Shown piece by piece: positions 54,401-64,000 of a stretch of 64,000 nt of DNA (the first letter of the stretch is position 1; each line of letters starts with the position of its first letter). A program made the translations under genes and the position numbers. The stretch covers positions 744,001 to 808,000 of the forward strand of contig JACKQL020000023.1 in the NCBI GenBank assembly GCA_018296165.2, given 5' to 3'. The notes beneath the pieces were generated by a model that saw only the letters and a program-made list of their open reading frames with translations, was not told the DNA's origin and searched no databases. The DNA is from Termitomyces sp. T153. Its lineage: Eukaryota; Basidiomycota; Agaricomycetes; Agaricales; Lyophyllaceae.

Positions 54401-55130
54401 GAGCTGGAGCAGTATCTCCACCTTTTCTGCAATAAGCACCAAGATGACTAGGATGAACTCCTCTCTAATGCCAAATTCCAGTACAACAACCATGTTCACA
54501 TGTCCACCCAGTTTTCCCCATTCTTTCTTGACACCGGACAGCACCCACACATGGGTTTTGAACTCCAGGCCCGACCCTTGGAGAATGAGGCAGTAAACAA
54601 ATTTGTGGACTAGATAAAGAGGTCACAGGAGGAGGCCTGAGCTGTGCTGGCAAAAGCAAAAGATGACATGGCATAATACTACAACTGCAGGAGGACCCTG
54701 GAGCACAGATATCAGCCTGGAGATTGAGTCTACCTGAATGCCTCTGACATTACGACCACCCAACCCTTAAAAAAGCTGTCACACTGCTAATAAGAGCCAT
54801 TCACAGTGGAACAACAGGTGGAACTCCTGGCCTATCAACTTCAACTCCCCATAGGGATGCACCAGCTTCATCCAGTATTCAATGTGGTCAAACTAACCCC
54901 AGCCCCTAAAGATCCTATCCCAGGGCAACATCTACCACCTCCACTGCCCCCCATAGTAGTCAATGACAACAAAGAATATGAAGTGGAGGAAATTCTGGAT
55001 AGCCATTATTCCGGAGATGACTACAATACAAGGTGAAGTGGAAAGGCTATGGAATTGAGGATATCTCCTGGGAGCCATGGGAGAATGTACATGCCCCTGG
55101 ACTTGTCAAGAAGTTCCACTAGAGACATCC
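51411..55130 (+). pseudogene. Gypsy-B pol (PR-RT-RH-INT-chromodomain)
   Basis: The protease at 51411-51746 reads ALLNSRATGLFLD, where the sister element keeps LLDSGATG, so the catalytic Asp and Gly are lost. In the RT (52200-53035) the fingers read FFIKKKDGSLQ and the loop CIYLNDILIYT (YLND for YLDD). RNase H (53124-53564) is the best preserved frame: FCIEANSSNFATGAVLSQQ, KVWTDHKNLKYF. Integrase (53730-54700) has HDSHIAGHP and VVVDLYSKRAHFILTYTT. The chromodomain (54950-55130) has [12 protein letters not shown] then, frameshifted, KVKWKGYGIEDISWEPWENV. Confidence 0.88.
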
Positions 55131-55241
55131 AGATGCCCTGCACACCATATGAGGAATCTACCCTATCTTGCCAGCAGACCAAGCAATCAGGGACTTCTTC
55201 TACTCCACACATTAAGACACTACACACTAGATGGAGGGTGA

Positions 55242-55611
55242 TGTCAGGGGACTTCCATTTCCAACCTCTGTGACTGGTTCCAGCACCTCTGCAGCTTGTT
55301 CAACATCTCCAGGGCTCTGGAAAGAGCCCTGGAAATCTCTGGAGTTCTCTGGAGTTCTCCATATTACCTCAGCAATCATTGCCCTAGTGTTAGAAGTAAC
55401 TCTGGTCATCTGTACAGTAGTTTCCATGCCTCTGCCACCTGCTGATGCACTGTGCCAAGCAGTGAGGATCCTTAGACTTGTTCTCTTTGGTTTCCCCTCT
55501 GCTAGGTGATTAGTTACTGATTTGTATCATTGTCTACTCCACTAATATACTTTGAATTCCCTTCTGCTAGCTGCGTAACTCTGATCTGCTGCCCTGGAGG
55601 TCGCCCTTATA
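55242..55611 (+). repeat. Gypsy-B 3' LTR
   Basis: Same length as the 5' LTR and nearly identical. It is preceded by the purine run ATGGAGGGTGA, a polypurine-tract candidate. Differences from the 5' LTR are mostly transitions, consistent with decay after insertion. Confidence 0.95.
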
Positions 55612-55616
55612 CTTGT

Positions 55617-57837
55617 GCAGTTTTCCCCACACCTGCTTCTAACTCTAGGCTTTCCTTCTATACTAAAATCTCCTTCAACTTCTCTGGTATCTGACACAGC
55701 TACCCATTTAAATAGGCTGCTAATGTCTTCTCATCTCTTCCCCCAACATCTCCCTCTGCAGTAAGGGCCTACAGATACACATCTCTCAACTCCTGGTTCT
55801 TGAATCCACTATCACCTATAGTGTATCCAGTCACCACTACTTCACCATTCTCCTTTTCTCCAATCATCACTGCCACCTCTCCCTAGTCACTAAGCAGATC
55901 ATTGAGATTTAAAATTTTGGATCACTATCTCCTCCAACACCTGCCTCTGGCACCTTCCCTCTTTGAAGAGTGGGCAGGGCTGTCCAGCAACCAGTATTAG
56001 AATCTCTGATAGTTATGATGGCACTGCCATCTTGAAGATTTTGTATGTTGCTTTCTGTCAGTGTGTCAAAAGAATGACCCAGCAAGACAGTATAAGCTGG
56101 CTTGACAAAGATATGCACTTGTAGATAAATAGTGAAGCCTTCAGCAAAAGTAAAGGGCACATTTTTGGCTAAACCAACTGATGTATTCACTTGACTGTTA
56201 GCACTCTCCATCCTTAAGCATATGTCTGGATCCCAAGTCAATCCTAAACAAAGTGCCTCATCTAGTGCCATACAGACTATCTGAGAACCACTATCTAGTA
56301 TTGTCTCTACTTGCCCCCTCTGATTGACAATGGGGTTCAAGAATCTCAACACTTGCAAATCTTTAGCCACATACATCACTACTGGCTTTTCTCCTGGAGG
56401 GATATTATCCAAATAAGTGGCTACACAATTCTGATGCACTACTGCACAAGTAGGCAAATCATCCTGTGTCCCATCTGCAATGAAATAGGTTGACATTGGT
56501 AGGTCATTGGCATCTACTTTGTCAGGTGGTTTCTTCCCCCTTGCAGTCTGCTGTTGAACTGCTAGCCTTGGGACATTGGGATCCCTACACTGAGTTCCTG
56601 ATTTGAGAGTCAATTTTTGTATCATTGCTTCTCTTAATCCAGAAGCCACATCTAACAGTTCTCCAGGACTGAAAGGTACAGTAGTGTCCCAGAGCCTATC
56701 AATGGTCTTATCCCACTCCTTCCTTCTTGGTTCTGTTAAGGAACCTCAACAGTGTCCTGCACTGGCAAATCTGGTCCCTCATTGAGGGCTGGAACCTTCT
56801 CAAAAGGTAGGTCCAGTTTTGGTGCAACTCTGGGTGGAATCACTAAAATTAGCTTTTCTTTCTAGGGTTTTTCAGGGGTTCTCTCTAGCAATGAGGATAC
56901 TCCTGGTTGAGATGCCTCTTTCCTAATTGCCTTCATTGAGTTATTCAAAAATCCTTAGAGGAAGATTTCTGTCCTTCAGGACTAGCTTTACACTCTGAGA
57001 TTCTATGTCCAGTTTGCCAACAATAGAAGCAAGTAACACCACTTCTCCCAGAAGTTGGAAATGTAGGAGGCCCTTCTGCTCTTATACTCTGGCTCCCTTT
57101 GGTATTCAAGAAGGTATTACACATGTCCAACTGACCAGCTTGAAAAACTTGCATGGTACTCTGGATGCTCCCCATTTGTTTCCCAATGGTAACCATAGCA
57201 TCTTGTAGATGAGCCATTTTCTCCTCCACTCCCTCCTCCTTGATGTTCCCCCTACTACTTGCCATTTTCTCCACCTTCTCCTCTCTTGAACTCCTTACAG
57301 TAGCACCATCTATCAAGGTCCCCACTACTGTCAGCACTTCCAATAGGTCATACTTGTTGTCCTTGTGCCTATTTCTAGCAGGGTCTTTGTAGTGGCCATA
57401 TCTACTGATCAACCTTTCCTCAATCACATCTCCAAAAGCTGGTGTAAAGCACCCCAGGAATTTGTCTACCAGAGACTCATTCCCAGTGACATTAGCCAAC
57501 TTCTTAGCCTCAGCTCTAAATTTCCTTATCAGAGAATGGATTTCTGTGGTATTATTCCTACTAAGTCTGGCATGTTCTCTGCAGATTCTATCCAGGTTTG
57601 CAACACTACCTGTGTCATCCACTGCTTCTGGATAAGACTCCTTGATCTCTCAGTCTGAGCATCCACATACTCCAAGATTCTCTTCTTCCTTTCCTTATCT
57701 CCTTGGATCCCAGCATGCTCAAACAGAGAGATTATTATTTGTAAAAAGCAATGAACCTCAGAGGGTTCAGTGTGCTTAAACTTAGGTGCATCCCTGCTGT
57801 CAGGCAGTAGTAGTTTATATCTGCTGTTTTGCTCCAT
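55617..57837 (-). pseudogene. Gypsy-A gag and protease segment
   Basis: Gag starts at ATG 57837 (MEQNSRYKLLLPDSRDAP) and shifts frame near 57620 into the 57622-56945 frame, which holds a helical region and the zinc knuckle CFYCWQTGHRISEC (about 56990-57035). The protease frame 56649-55909 has TILDSGSQIVCM, then AYTVLLGHSFDTLT. The segment ends at the Gypsy-B insertion. Gypsy-A LTRs were not identified; 57838-58187 upstream of gag holds no matching repeat. Confidence 0.85.
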
Positions 57838-58187
57838 AATTGAGGTAGTAGAAACTGGTTTAGTAGTAGGGCATAGTTCTTTTGGTGAACTTGAAATTGC
57901 TTTCTCAGTCTAAAGCTTTCTTCTTCTGAGTAAGGTTTCAGGGTCAGGCAAAAAGGACTTTGAACTACTGCTATTGGTCCTAGTTTCTCTTTTCCTTAAT
58001 ACAATAAAGTTTGTCACCTTAGTTTCAATAACTTCAGGTGTTTTGGGCCAAGACCCAGGTGGTGTGAAACTAATGTTTTGAAAGGGCTGGATTCCTCACA
58101 AAAATCCAAAAGAGAGTTTTGTGCAACAAAAGCCCCTGGCAGTGGGTTCCAGATGATGTGAAATCTAAGTTTTGATGCTGTCAATTG

Positions 58188-59355
58188 TGTCACAACCCGC
58201 CCCCTGAACCCCCGCACATCGTCCATCAACCCCCGAACCCCAAAAAAACCCCCGACACTCCGCCAAACTTCTGCCCATGCCCCGCGCCTATTTCGGCTAA
58301 CTCTGACGCCTCCCCGGCTAACTCCGACGGCCCCCTGGCCAACTTCAGTGCCTTCCCCACAACCACTGACACTTACCCTGGATCTCCCAAACCCCAAGAA
58401 CCACCCCCGCTGTCCCCAATCTTTGCCACCCATCATCAACTCAACACCCTGGTTCCTCCGATCCATTCCGGAGTATCACGACAACCTCGGGGCGACCCGC
58501 GTTCCCCAATGATCCCATCAACATATCAGCGCAGCCTGATCCCCGATTGCAACCGACACCCACCCACTCTGTCGAGCTCCACCAAGCCCCACCACCACAG
58601 CTGACGTACCCCGAAGTTCTCCGGTAGTCAGTATATAAGCCGTCGAGTAGCTCTTCGTACTCTAGTCTTGATATTGCTTAACATTACCTATGGTCTGATT
58701 GTTTCCTTTTCGTGCTTTGTGTTTTGTGTTTCGTGTCTTGTTCTCCTTACTCTCAGTCTCCCGGTCTTATCTCAGTCTCCCGGTCTTATCTCAGTCTCCC
58801 GGTCTTGTCTTGTCTCCATTTTGCTATTATTCTTGTTACTGTTTTGTATCTCTACTCGAATCTACTCTTGTTCCCTATCAACCCCATCCCGTTTTGTCTG
58901 ATGCTGTCTCGGTGACTCCGTCTGGCCATTGTGCCCAAGCCCTCGCCAACCTAAACGACCTCACAAACTCCGCGATTACAATTACAAACCCCGACACTCC
59001 TTTGCCAGGTCCGAACCTTGCTCTTCGTTCAGTCCCGGACTTCATCAACTCCAAATGATCTCCCATCAAACCCCGGCTCCATTCCCATTGATCACACAGC
59101 TGCCTACTCCTTTGCTTCCGCGAATCTCCCATACGGTCTTCTGCCTGAACCCCGCCAAGACTGTCTCGTTTCCTCGCAATCCAACTTCTCCGGACCTCCC
59201 CAGATCGGTCTGGATCACATCCACCCAACTATCCGCACAAGCCATCAGTGCCCGGAACGTCTTCGAATGTTTGGTTACCAGTGCAAGGGGATCATGCCCG
59301 CCTAGTAAGGACTCACCCAGTGCAGCTGAGCCCCCGAGGTCAGCGGAACCTGACA
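58188..59355. mobile_element. Solo LTR, young CpG-rich copy, TSD AATTG
   Basis: 1168 bp from TGTCACAACCC to GGAACCTGACA, with AATTG at 58183-58187 and 59356-59360. A paralogous empty site is at 29352-29420. It contains a TATA-like CAGTATATAAGCC near 58630-58642 and triple TCTCAGTCTCCCGGTCTTAT repeats near 58755-58810. ORFs on either strand here (for example 58014-58466 and 58699-59058) are LTR shadows. The body is CpG-rich, unlike its old relative at 6125-6866. Confidence 0.93.
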
Positions 59356-59360
59356 AATTG

Positions 59361-59886
59361 ATTGTATCAATGGATCAAACTTTTGTTTTCACAGGTGCTT
59401 CATCACAAAAAAGTTGCTTAGCAAATATGGCCATGTATGGCCAACACATAGGACTCATGAGATCCCAGAGTAATCATAATTTGTGACCACAAATAAAACA
59501 GCTTGAGTTTTGATTCTAATTTTATCTCATGATGTGTCTGATTTGAGAAGATGGCAGACATCCAGAGAATGGATTATATTCTAATCTCAGCATGAGTGCC
59601 TTATGGCTTTCCATTCTTATTCTATAGTCATCCTGCAAAGGTCTTGTTTTATTGAAGAATGACATTTACAATATATGTATCAATACTAAAAGATGCCATT
59701 GAGGTGAAAGGTTATTGTGCAATTGCACAATGATACCTTGAGGTGAATTTATAGCTCATTATAAGGATTAATTCTAATATCAAAACATTGTTTGATCAAA
59801 TTACAATAACCATTCAGCAGTAGTACACATTTCTATCTATTACTAGTACATGTCCAAGTCAATATGCATTACAAAGAAGTCCATAC
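59361..59886. other. No supported gene
   Basis: AT-rich, CpG-poor. The first 40 bp are the right half of the near-palindromic repeat described at 29352-29420. No ORF with a motif. Confidence 0.5.
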
Positions 59887-61572
59887 CTAAGTCAACCAAC
59901 CAACCTCACCCTCACTCTCACCACCTTCCTCTACATCAGCATTAGGATCAGCATAAAGTTCATCATCAGAGTCATAAATGATGTGGCAAGATTTTGCAGG
60001 ATGGGTGTTCTGTATCTCAGGATCACTAGCTATGCTACACTTCTTCAATGGCTTCTTCTTTCCATGTTCTAGTTGTTCTTCCACTTTGCAAATTTGCCAA
60101 TGTTTATCTTCACACTAATGTTGCTGTTCCTCCTGCCATGCTTCTTTGTTGATCCTAGCCTGCTCTTCTTGATGTTGTTTTTCTAGTTCACATTCACATT
60201 GGGCTTGCTGGAGCTGTGCAATGTCACTACCAGAATTTGGGGGAGGAGGGAGTTGTCTACTCTGTAAAATGATTGTTCCATCCCTATTGAAGAACTTTCT
60301 ACTGATAGTTAAATACACTGTACTGTTAGAAAATATTATACATACTTGTTCCAGGAAGCAAGAGTCTCTTCAACCCATTGGCTCAAAGGGGAAAAGAGGG
60401 CAGTAATATTGTAGTAAAAATCAAGCAGAGGGAACAAACCATCCTGCATGCCCTATTGAGATGTCAAACTCAATGCAAATCAAAGCTAGTGTTTCAGATC
60501 AATGTGATAATGCCATATAAAAATAAATGGCTTACTTGGCATGCTGTGTAGGCAATGGTCTTGGCCATAATGTTCTTGATGTTGAGTCTTGAAGCAATTG
60601 GTCACTTCATTACATGTTTCTCTGCACATTCTATGCCAGAGCCAAAGAGAATGTGTCAACAAGCCTGAGAGAAATGTTAGCAATGTGTAGAATGTCAGGG
60701 GCAGTATATGTTAGTGAGAAGGGGCCCACAACAAAGTCCAAGGAGTATCTTGTTATTCTCTGTTTTGTTTGTTGCAGCCTCATTGAAGAAACCTATGGTA
60801 TTTGTAGTAAAGCACCTTGTCTGATTGTAGAGAAACAGGGGAAAGTCATGAGTTGTAACCTTAGCATCTCCATCATGCAATTGATGACAATACCTAACAT
60901 AATTCATTGTAGGTCACACAATGAAAACAAGCACTTATGCCTCATCATATTGGTAGGCTTGTTGAGCTGAGCATAAGAGTAGGCCTGTGTCAATGTATTG
61001 AAAGCCATGGCCCATCTTCTTACAAGGGAATTGAGCAAGCTCCAGGTCCAGGTAGTGGAGTCTGGAGTCTTGCAATAGCCAAAGGAGGTTGTCCTTGAGT
61101 TTTTGTGTGTCTGCTATGCATGCACTCTTTGAACTTGTGATAAACTAAAGAGTTGCATTAGCACTTAGGATTAAACAAAAAAAAATATTCCAGTGCACAT
61201 GACATTAACAAAAGATTGCATCAAACTCTCATGATATTCCTCCTCATCTATCATCTCACAAAGCTGCTTGAGTGTTGGCTCAATGAGAGGTTCAAGTGTA
61301 AGTATTGTGTTGTAAGTGTTGAGATTGAGTTGCTGAGCACACTCTTCTTTTCTAAGAGATGATTTGCATAGATTCAGTTTTTTGTGCATTTAATAAGAGG
61401 AAACTCACTCAGTAAGCTCCTCTGATGTGTCATTTACACCTGGCCCAAGAAAAGAAACATTGAGGAGACCATCCATGACAAGTCCATGCATAAACACTGC
61501 ATTCAGCTCAAGAAATGAGTTCACCACCTGAGGTATCAACTTTCTAGCATTATAAAAAGGTTTAAGTGGGCC
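59887..61572 (-). pseudogene. DUF6698-like ORF, decayed
   Basis: Minus-strand exon-like pieces, right to left. SFLELNAVFMHGLVMDG is near 61470-61520. LIEPTLKQLCEMIDEEEYHE is near 61225-61285. MGHGFQYIDTGLLLCSA is near 60960-61010. The next piece, THDFPLFLYNQTRCFTTNT, is near 60790-60850. IAYTACQ is near 60540-60560. VEETLASWNK is near 60350-60380. The tail is a coiled-coil-like Gln/Glu-rich segment and an acidic end (DSDDELYADPNADVEEGGES) near 59890-59980. The order resembles what I know of DUF6698 proteins of Agaricomycetes, which often lie among transposons. Function is unknown. Stops occur in several pieces. Confidence 0.5.
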
Positions 61573-62752
61573 TGTTGATGTGCTCCTATGCCACCTAGTG
61601 CCATGTAGGAAACCTAAGAAGAGGACTAACACTAGCCACTATATAGGGTAGCTGGCAGTAAGTAGTTAATGAAGAGGGCAAGCCAGTAACTATCCCAGAG
61701 AACTAGAGCAAATGGTGTGTGTGTGGATTGCAAAGTGGAAATAGTTGCCATCACTAACCTGAGTTGCTAGACAGTAACAAAGAATTGCTAATGAGAGACA
61801 GGGAAAAACAGATGAAGATGAAAGCATTGCTAAGAGAAGAGTGGTAAAAAGGGGAGTTGGAAAAGAAACTGGAGAGTAACAATAAAGAGACTGAACAGAG
61901 AACAAATGCAAAACTAGTCACTAGCCATAGTTGCTAGCATTGCTGAGTCAAAAAATCATGCTAAGAGCACCCACAGTTGGTACCACACAAAGTCAAAGTC
62001 AAGGTTGGCCAGACTTAATGCTAAGTTGTGGTCAATAGTGAGCAAGTAAGAAAGAGAGAAAGGGAGACAAGGTGAAATCTCAAGCTGGTAAGCTTGAGAA
62101 AGGGAAGGGAGGGAACTGTACTCTGCTCATTCAATGGTAGTCTGATGATGGTTCTATGATGGTTCTATAGTAGTGCAATGCTGAGGTGTCTATGTACAGG
62201 CAGTATTTATGCTGTTTGTAGGTATAGTATGGAAAAAAAACCATAGTCACCACTAGCAATAGCATCTGCCAAAGTGTTTATGATACATACTAGGTGTCAA
62301 TCTGTAACCAAGTAAAAACAATAAGCAAAATTGATGTAATGCATAAAGGTAATCAATTGCAAGAAAAGAGCAAGTCCAACCTAAAGTGTAGACACTATTC
62401 AAGTATGTTTGTAAGCTCAACAAGAAAAATGATAAGTAAGAAATCACATGACTGTCAATATATCCATATTGTGTGGGAAAGTTGTGTTGTTACCAGAAAA
62501 GTCAATAGCAATTGTTGCTAAGAAAGGTCTTGGCCTTATCATTCTAGATTCAAAGTCCAACTTCACATGATACAACTCATGATCAACAGGTCTTGTGGTT
62601 GCTAAAATCCCATGCAAAGGCTACATCAATCCAGACCTTGGGGCTAGGCCTCACATGCTGAGTGTCATGATTTGTGCCATGTCAAAAATAGTCAACTACT
62701 GTCCAGTCTGAAATGCCAAAAAATGGTGCTCAGGAACAAGTGGGTCTTATCA
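61573..62752. repeat. LTR-like dispersed repeat, long copy (1180 bp)
   Basis: Starts TGTTGATGTGCTCC and ends GGGTCTTATCA, the TG...CA pattern of an LTR. A shorter copy is at 3287-3684. No clear 5-bp duplication is seen (GGGCC / CTGTC). It splits the DUF6698-like ORF from its probable N-terminus. Confidence 0.6.
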
Positions 62753-62950
62753 CTGTCCTATCAAATAATCAACCTTTTGATATGATTTCAGATCACAGGT
62801 AGGAAGCCACACTTACAATTCCTTCCTGTGCTGCACATGAGGCCCAACACCAAGCTCAGAGCTGCAAGGAAGCTTTCTCAGCTTGATTTTTTGTTGCCAG
62901 AGATGTGTTTTGATGAAGACTTGTTGGACAAGGTTTTAGCATGAGGCATG
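62753..62950 (-). pseudogene. Probable N-terminal piece of the split ORF
   Basis: The minus-strand ATG near 62948 opens MPHAKTLSNKSSSKHISGNK, with a stop about 22 codons in and continuation to about 62775. It lies directly upstream of the LTR-like repeat and in the same orientation as the DUF6698-like pieces, so it may be its first exon. 62951-63480 shows no gene. Confidence 0.3.
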
Positions 62951-63549
62951 GTGGTGTTTGGAAGGAAAAGACAAGGTAATTACAGATGTGCTGATGTGAC
63001 TAGAATTTGTAATGATTTAATCTCATGTCTGTCACAATGTCAAATCAGTCTTGATCATTGTCTAATTGCACAATCAGTTGTGAGAAGAAGATTGTTATTG
63101 ATGCAAAACAGGATATTGAACTAAATTTGGTGATGAAATTACTTAGAGTAATAGTGAGGAAAAGTAGATACATGGTACTGTGAGGAGTTAGCATTAGTGT
63201 GGTGTAGTGATATAGGTGAGGAACCCGAAACAAGACATACATCCTGAGTGCTCTATTATCCACACTCTGAGGCTAGGTAGCAGACCATGTGTTGATAACA
63301 TTGTTAAAGTCTCACATTGTGGCTGGGTGGGATGAAAGCTGGTTAGCAGTTTTGTGTTGGTGGGAATATCTGGGGAGGGGGAGAAGAACAGGGATTGCAT
63401 GCTAGGAAGAAGGGTGGAAAATGGTTGAGTTCAAGGTTGAGTAGGTAAGGTAAGAGAAGTTTATGTGCCTTGGTATTAGCAGAAGCAGAAGTGTGAAGCA
63501 AACAAAGAAAAAAAAACACATACTCACTGACTCATCAAATCTTTGGAAA

Positions 63550-63986
63550 CTACCCCATCCTCTCCCCAACTCCCAAACCAATATTCAAATAAAACTCTAC
63601 CTCCATCAGCTCCTTGTCCACCAACAAAAAAAAGAAACTACTTACTCTGATCAAATGGTGCTGTAACACCCCCATCGACTCATGGGTCCTTGACAACAAC
63701 CACACTGCCTGTAATCCTGGAAACTTGACCATGTAGTAGGTGCCAATGACAACAACCTGGGCAACAACATATGCAATGTGCACATAAATCAGCATCTGCA
63801 GATCATTGAATGGAATTTTGCTTTATTCCAAAACATCTCTCTGCTACTGTCCCCTGTCTTGCTCAGCTTCATCTTTGGGCCCACATCAACCTCAAGAATT
63901 GAGCACATGCACCTGTCTACCCAGAATTGGATAAAGGACCTGTCCCACTTGACCATATAGGTGTAGAAGAACTTGTTGAATGACAT
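63550..63986 (-). pseudogene. Unassigned minus-strand ORF
   Basis: Two overlapping frames read MSFNKFFYTYMVKWDRSFIQ... (63986-63789) and then QVVVIGTYYMVKFPGLQAVW...RTHESMGVL (63795-63550). They look like one protein with a frameshift near 63790. No family recognised. It runs towards the right edge of the window. Confidence 0.35.
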
Positions 63987-64000
63987 GCATTTGAGAGAGA

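Larger units (their letters stand above)
49479..55611 (+). mobile_element. Gypsy-B chromovirus-type LTR retrotransposon, complete with TSD
   Basis: 6133 bp with two 370-bp LTRs (49479-49848 and 55242-55611), TG start, CCCTTACA/CCCTTATA ends, and TSD CTTGT at 49474-49478 and 55612-55616. The gag-PR-RT-RH-INT-chromodomain order is intact but every frame is broken. It is inserted between the protease and RT parts of Gypsy-A, in the opposite orientation. Confidence 0.95.

Noticed and set aside
57838..58187. 5' LTR of Gypsy-A
   Set aside because: No matching copy was found to the left of 32188, and no TG...CA ends or TSD; Gypsy-A LTRs remain unidentified.
58014..59300. Several 100-180-aa ORFs on both strands
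   Set aside because: They lie within or across the solo LTR 58188-59355, whose CpG- and GC-rich composition opens many frames; one crosses the LTR boundary at 58188.
61573..62752. Clean target-site duplication around the LTR-like repeat
   Set aside because: The flanking pentamers GGGCC and CTGTC do not match, so LTR status rests only on the ends and on the second copy.

Overview
This window reads as a transposon-dense stretch of a basidiomycete (Agaricomycetes-type) nuclear genome. The evidence is a FunK1-type fungal protein kinase gene with introns of about 50 bp, a KDZ transposase with a CxC2-like cysteine cluster, chromodomain Ty3/Gypsy elements, a Tad-like LINE, Helitrons with Rep and Pif1-type helicase coding, and an ORF resembling the basidiomycete DUF6698 family. 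Family assignments come from motif recognition only; no database search was run. Nothing bacterial (operons, Shine-Dalgarno sites, CRISPR) was seen.

Layout. 1-4867: the 3' part of a Helitron (helicase) joined base-to-base, head to tail, to a 2.25 kb non-autonomous Helitron. 4868-8690: dispersed repeats, a solo LTR with target-site duplication (TSD) GGCAA, and a decayed gag-like frame. 8690-12350: a CpG-rich island holding the one gene that looks intact, FunK1 (minus strand, 4 exons, 725 aa), bordered upstream by foldback elements. 12870-15590: the 5' half of a Copia element split by a solo LTR. 15600-18500: decayed minus-strand reading frames and a 279-bp tandem duplication. 18540-22590: a decayed KDZ transposon. 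22600-26050: unassigned sequence with an acidic, repeat-containing ORF. 26100-26890: four tRNA-like (SINE-type) units. 26900-28325: a LINE 3' end with an (ATTC)n tail. 28326-32010: repeats and a decayed multi-exon frame. 32188-57837: a nested stack. Gypsy-A (minus) is split by Gypsy-C (33129-46940, minus, TSD CACAC) and by Gypsy-B (49479-55611, plus, TSD CTTGT). The 5' LTR of Gypsy-C is itself split by a full-length 7.47 kb Helitron (39324-46792). 58188-59355: a CpG-rich solo LTR with TSD AATTG. 59887-62950: a DUF6698-like ORF split by an LTR-like repeat. 63550-63986: an unassigned frame.

Almost every transposon here is depleted in CpG and carries stops of the kind made by C-to-T change at CpG (CGA to TGA). 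The FunK1 island, the 58.2-59.4 kb LTR and the Helitron 5' end keep their CpGs. By eye this looks like methylation-driven decay of old repeats, with a few young or protected islands. The best mechanistic signals are the tandem Helitron junction, a Helitron whose exact ends are fixed by an unoccupied paralogous site, an 11-nt self-complementary primer/PBS pair in two chromovirus-type elements, and the tRNA-like repeat cluster.
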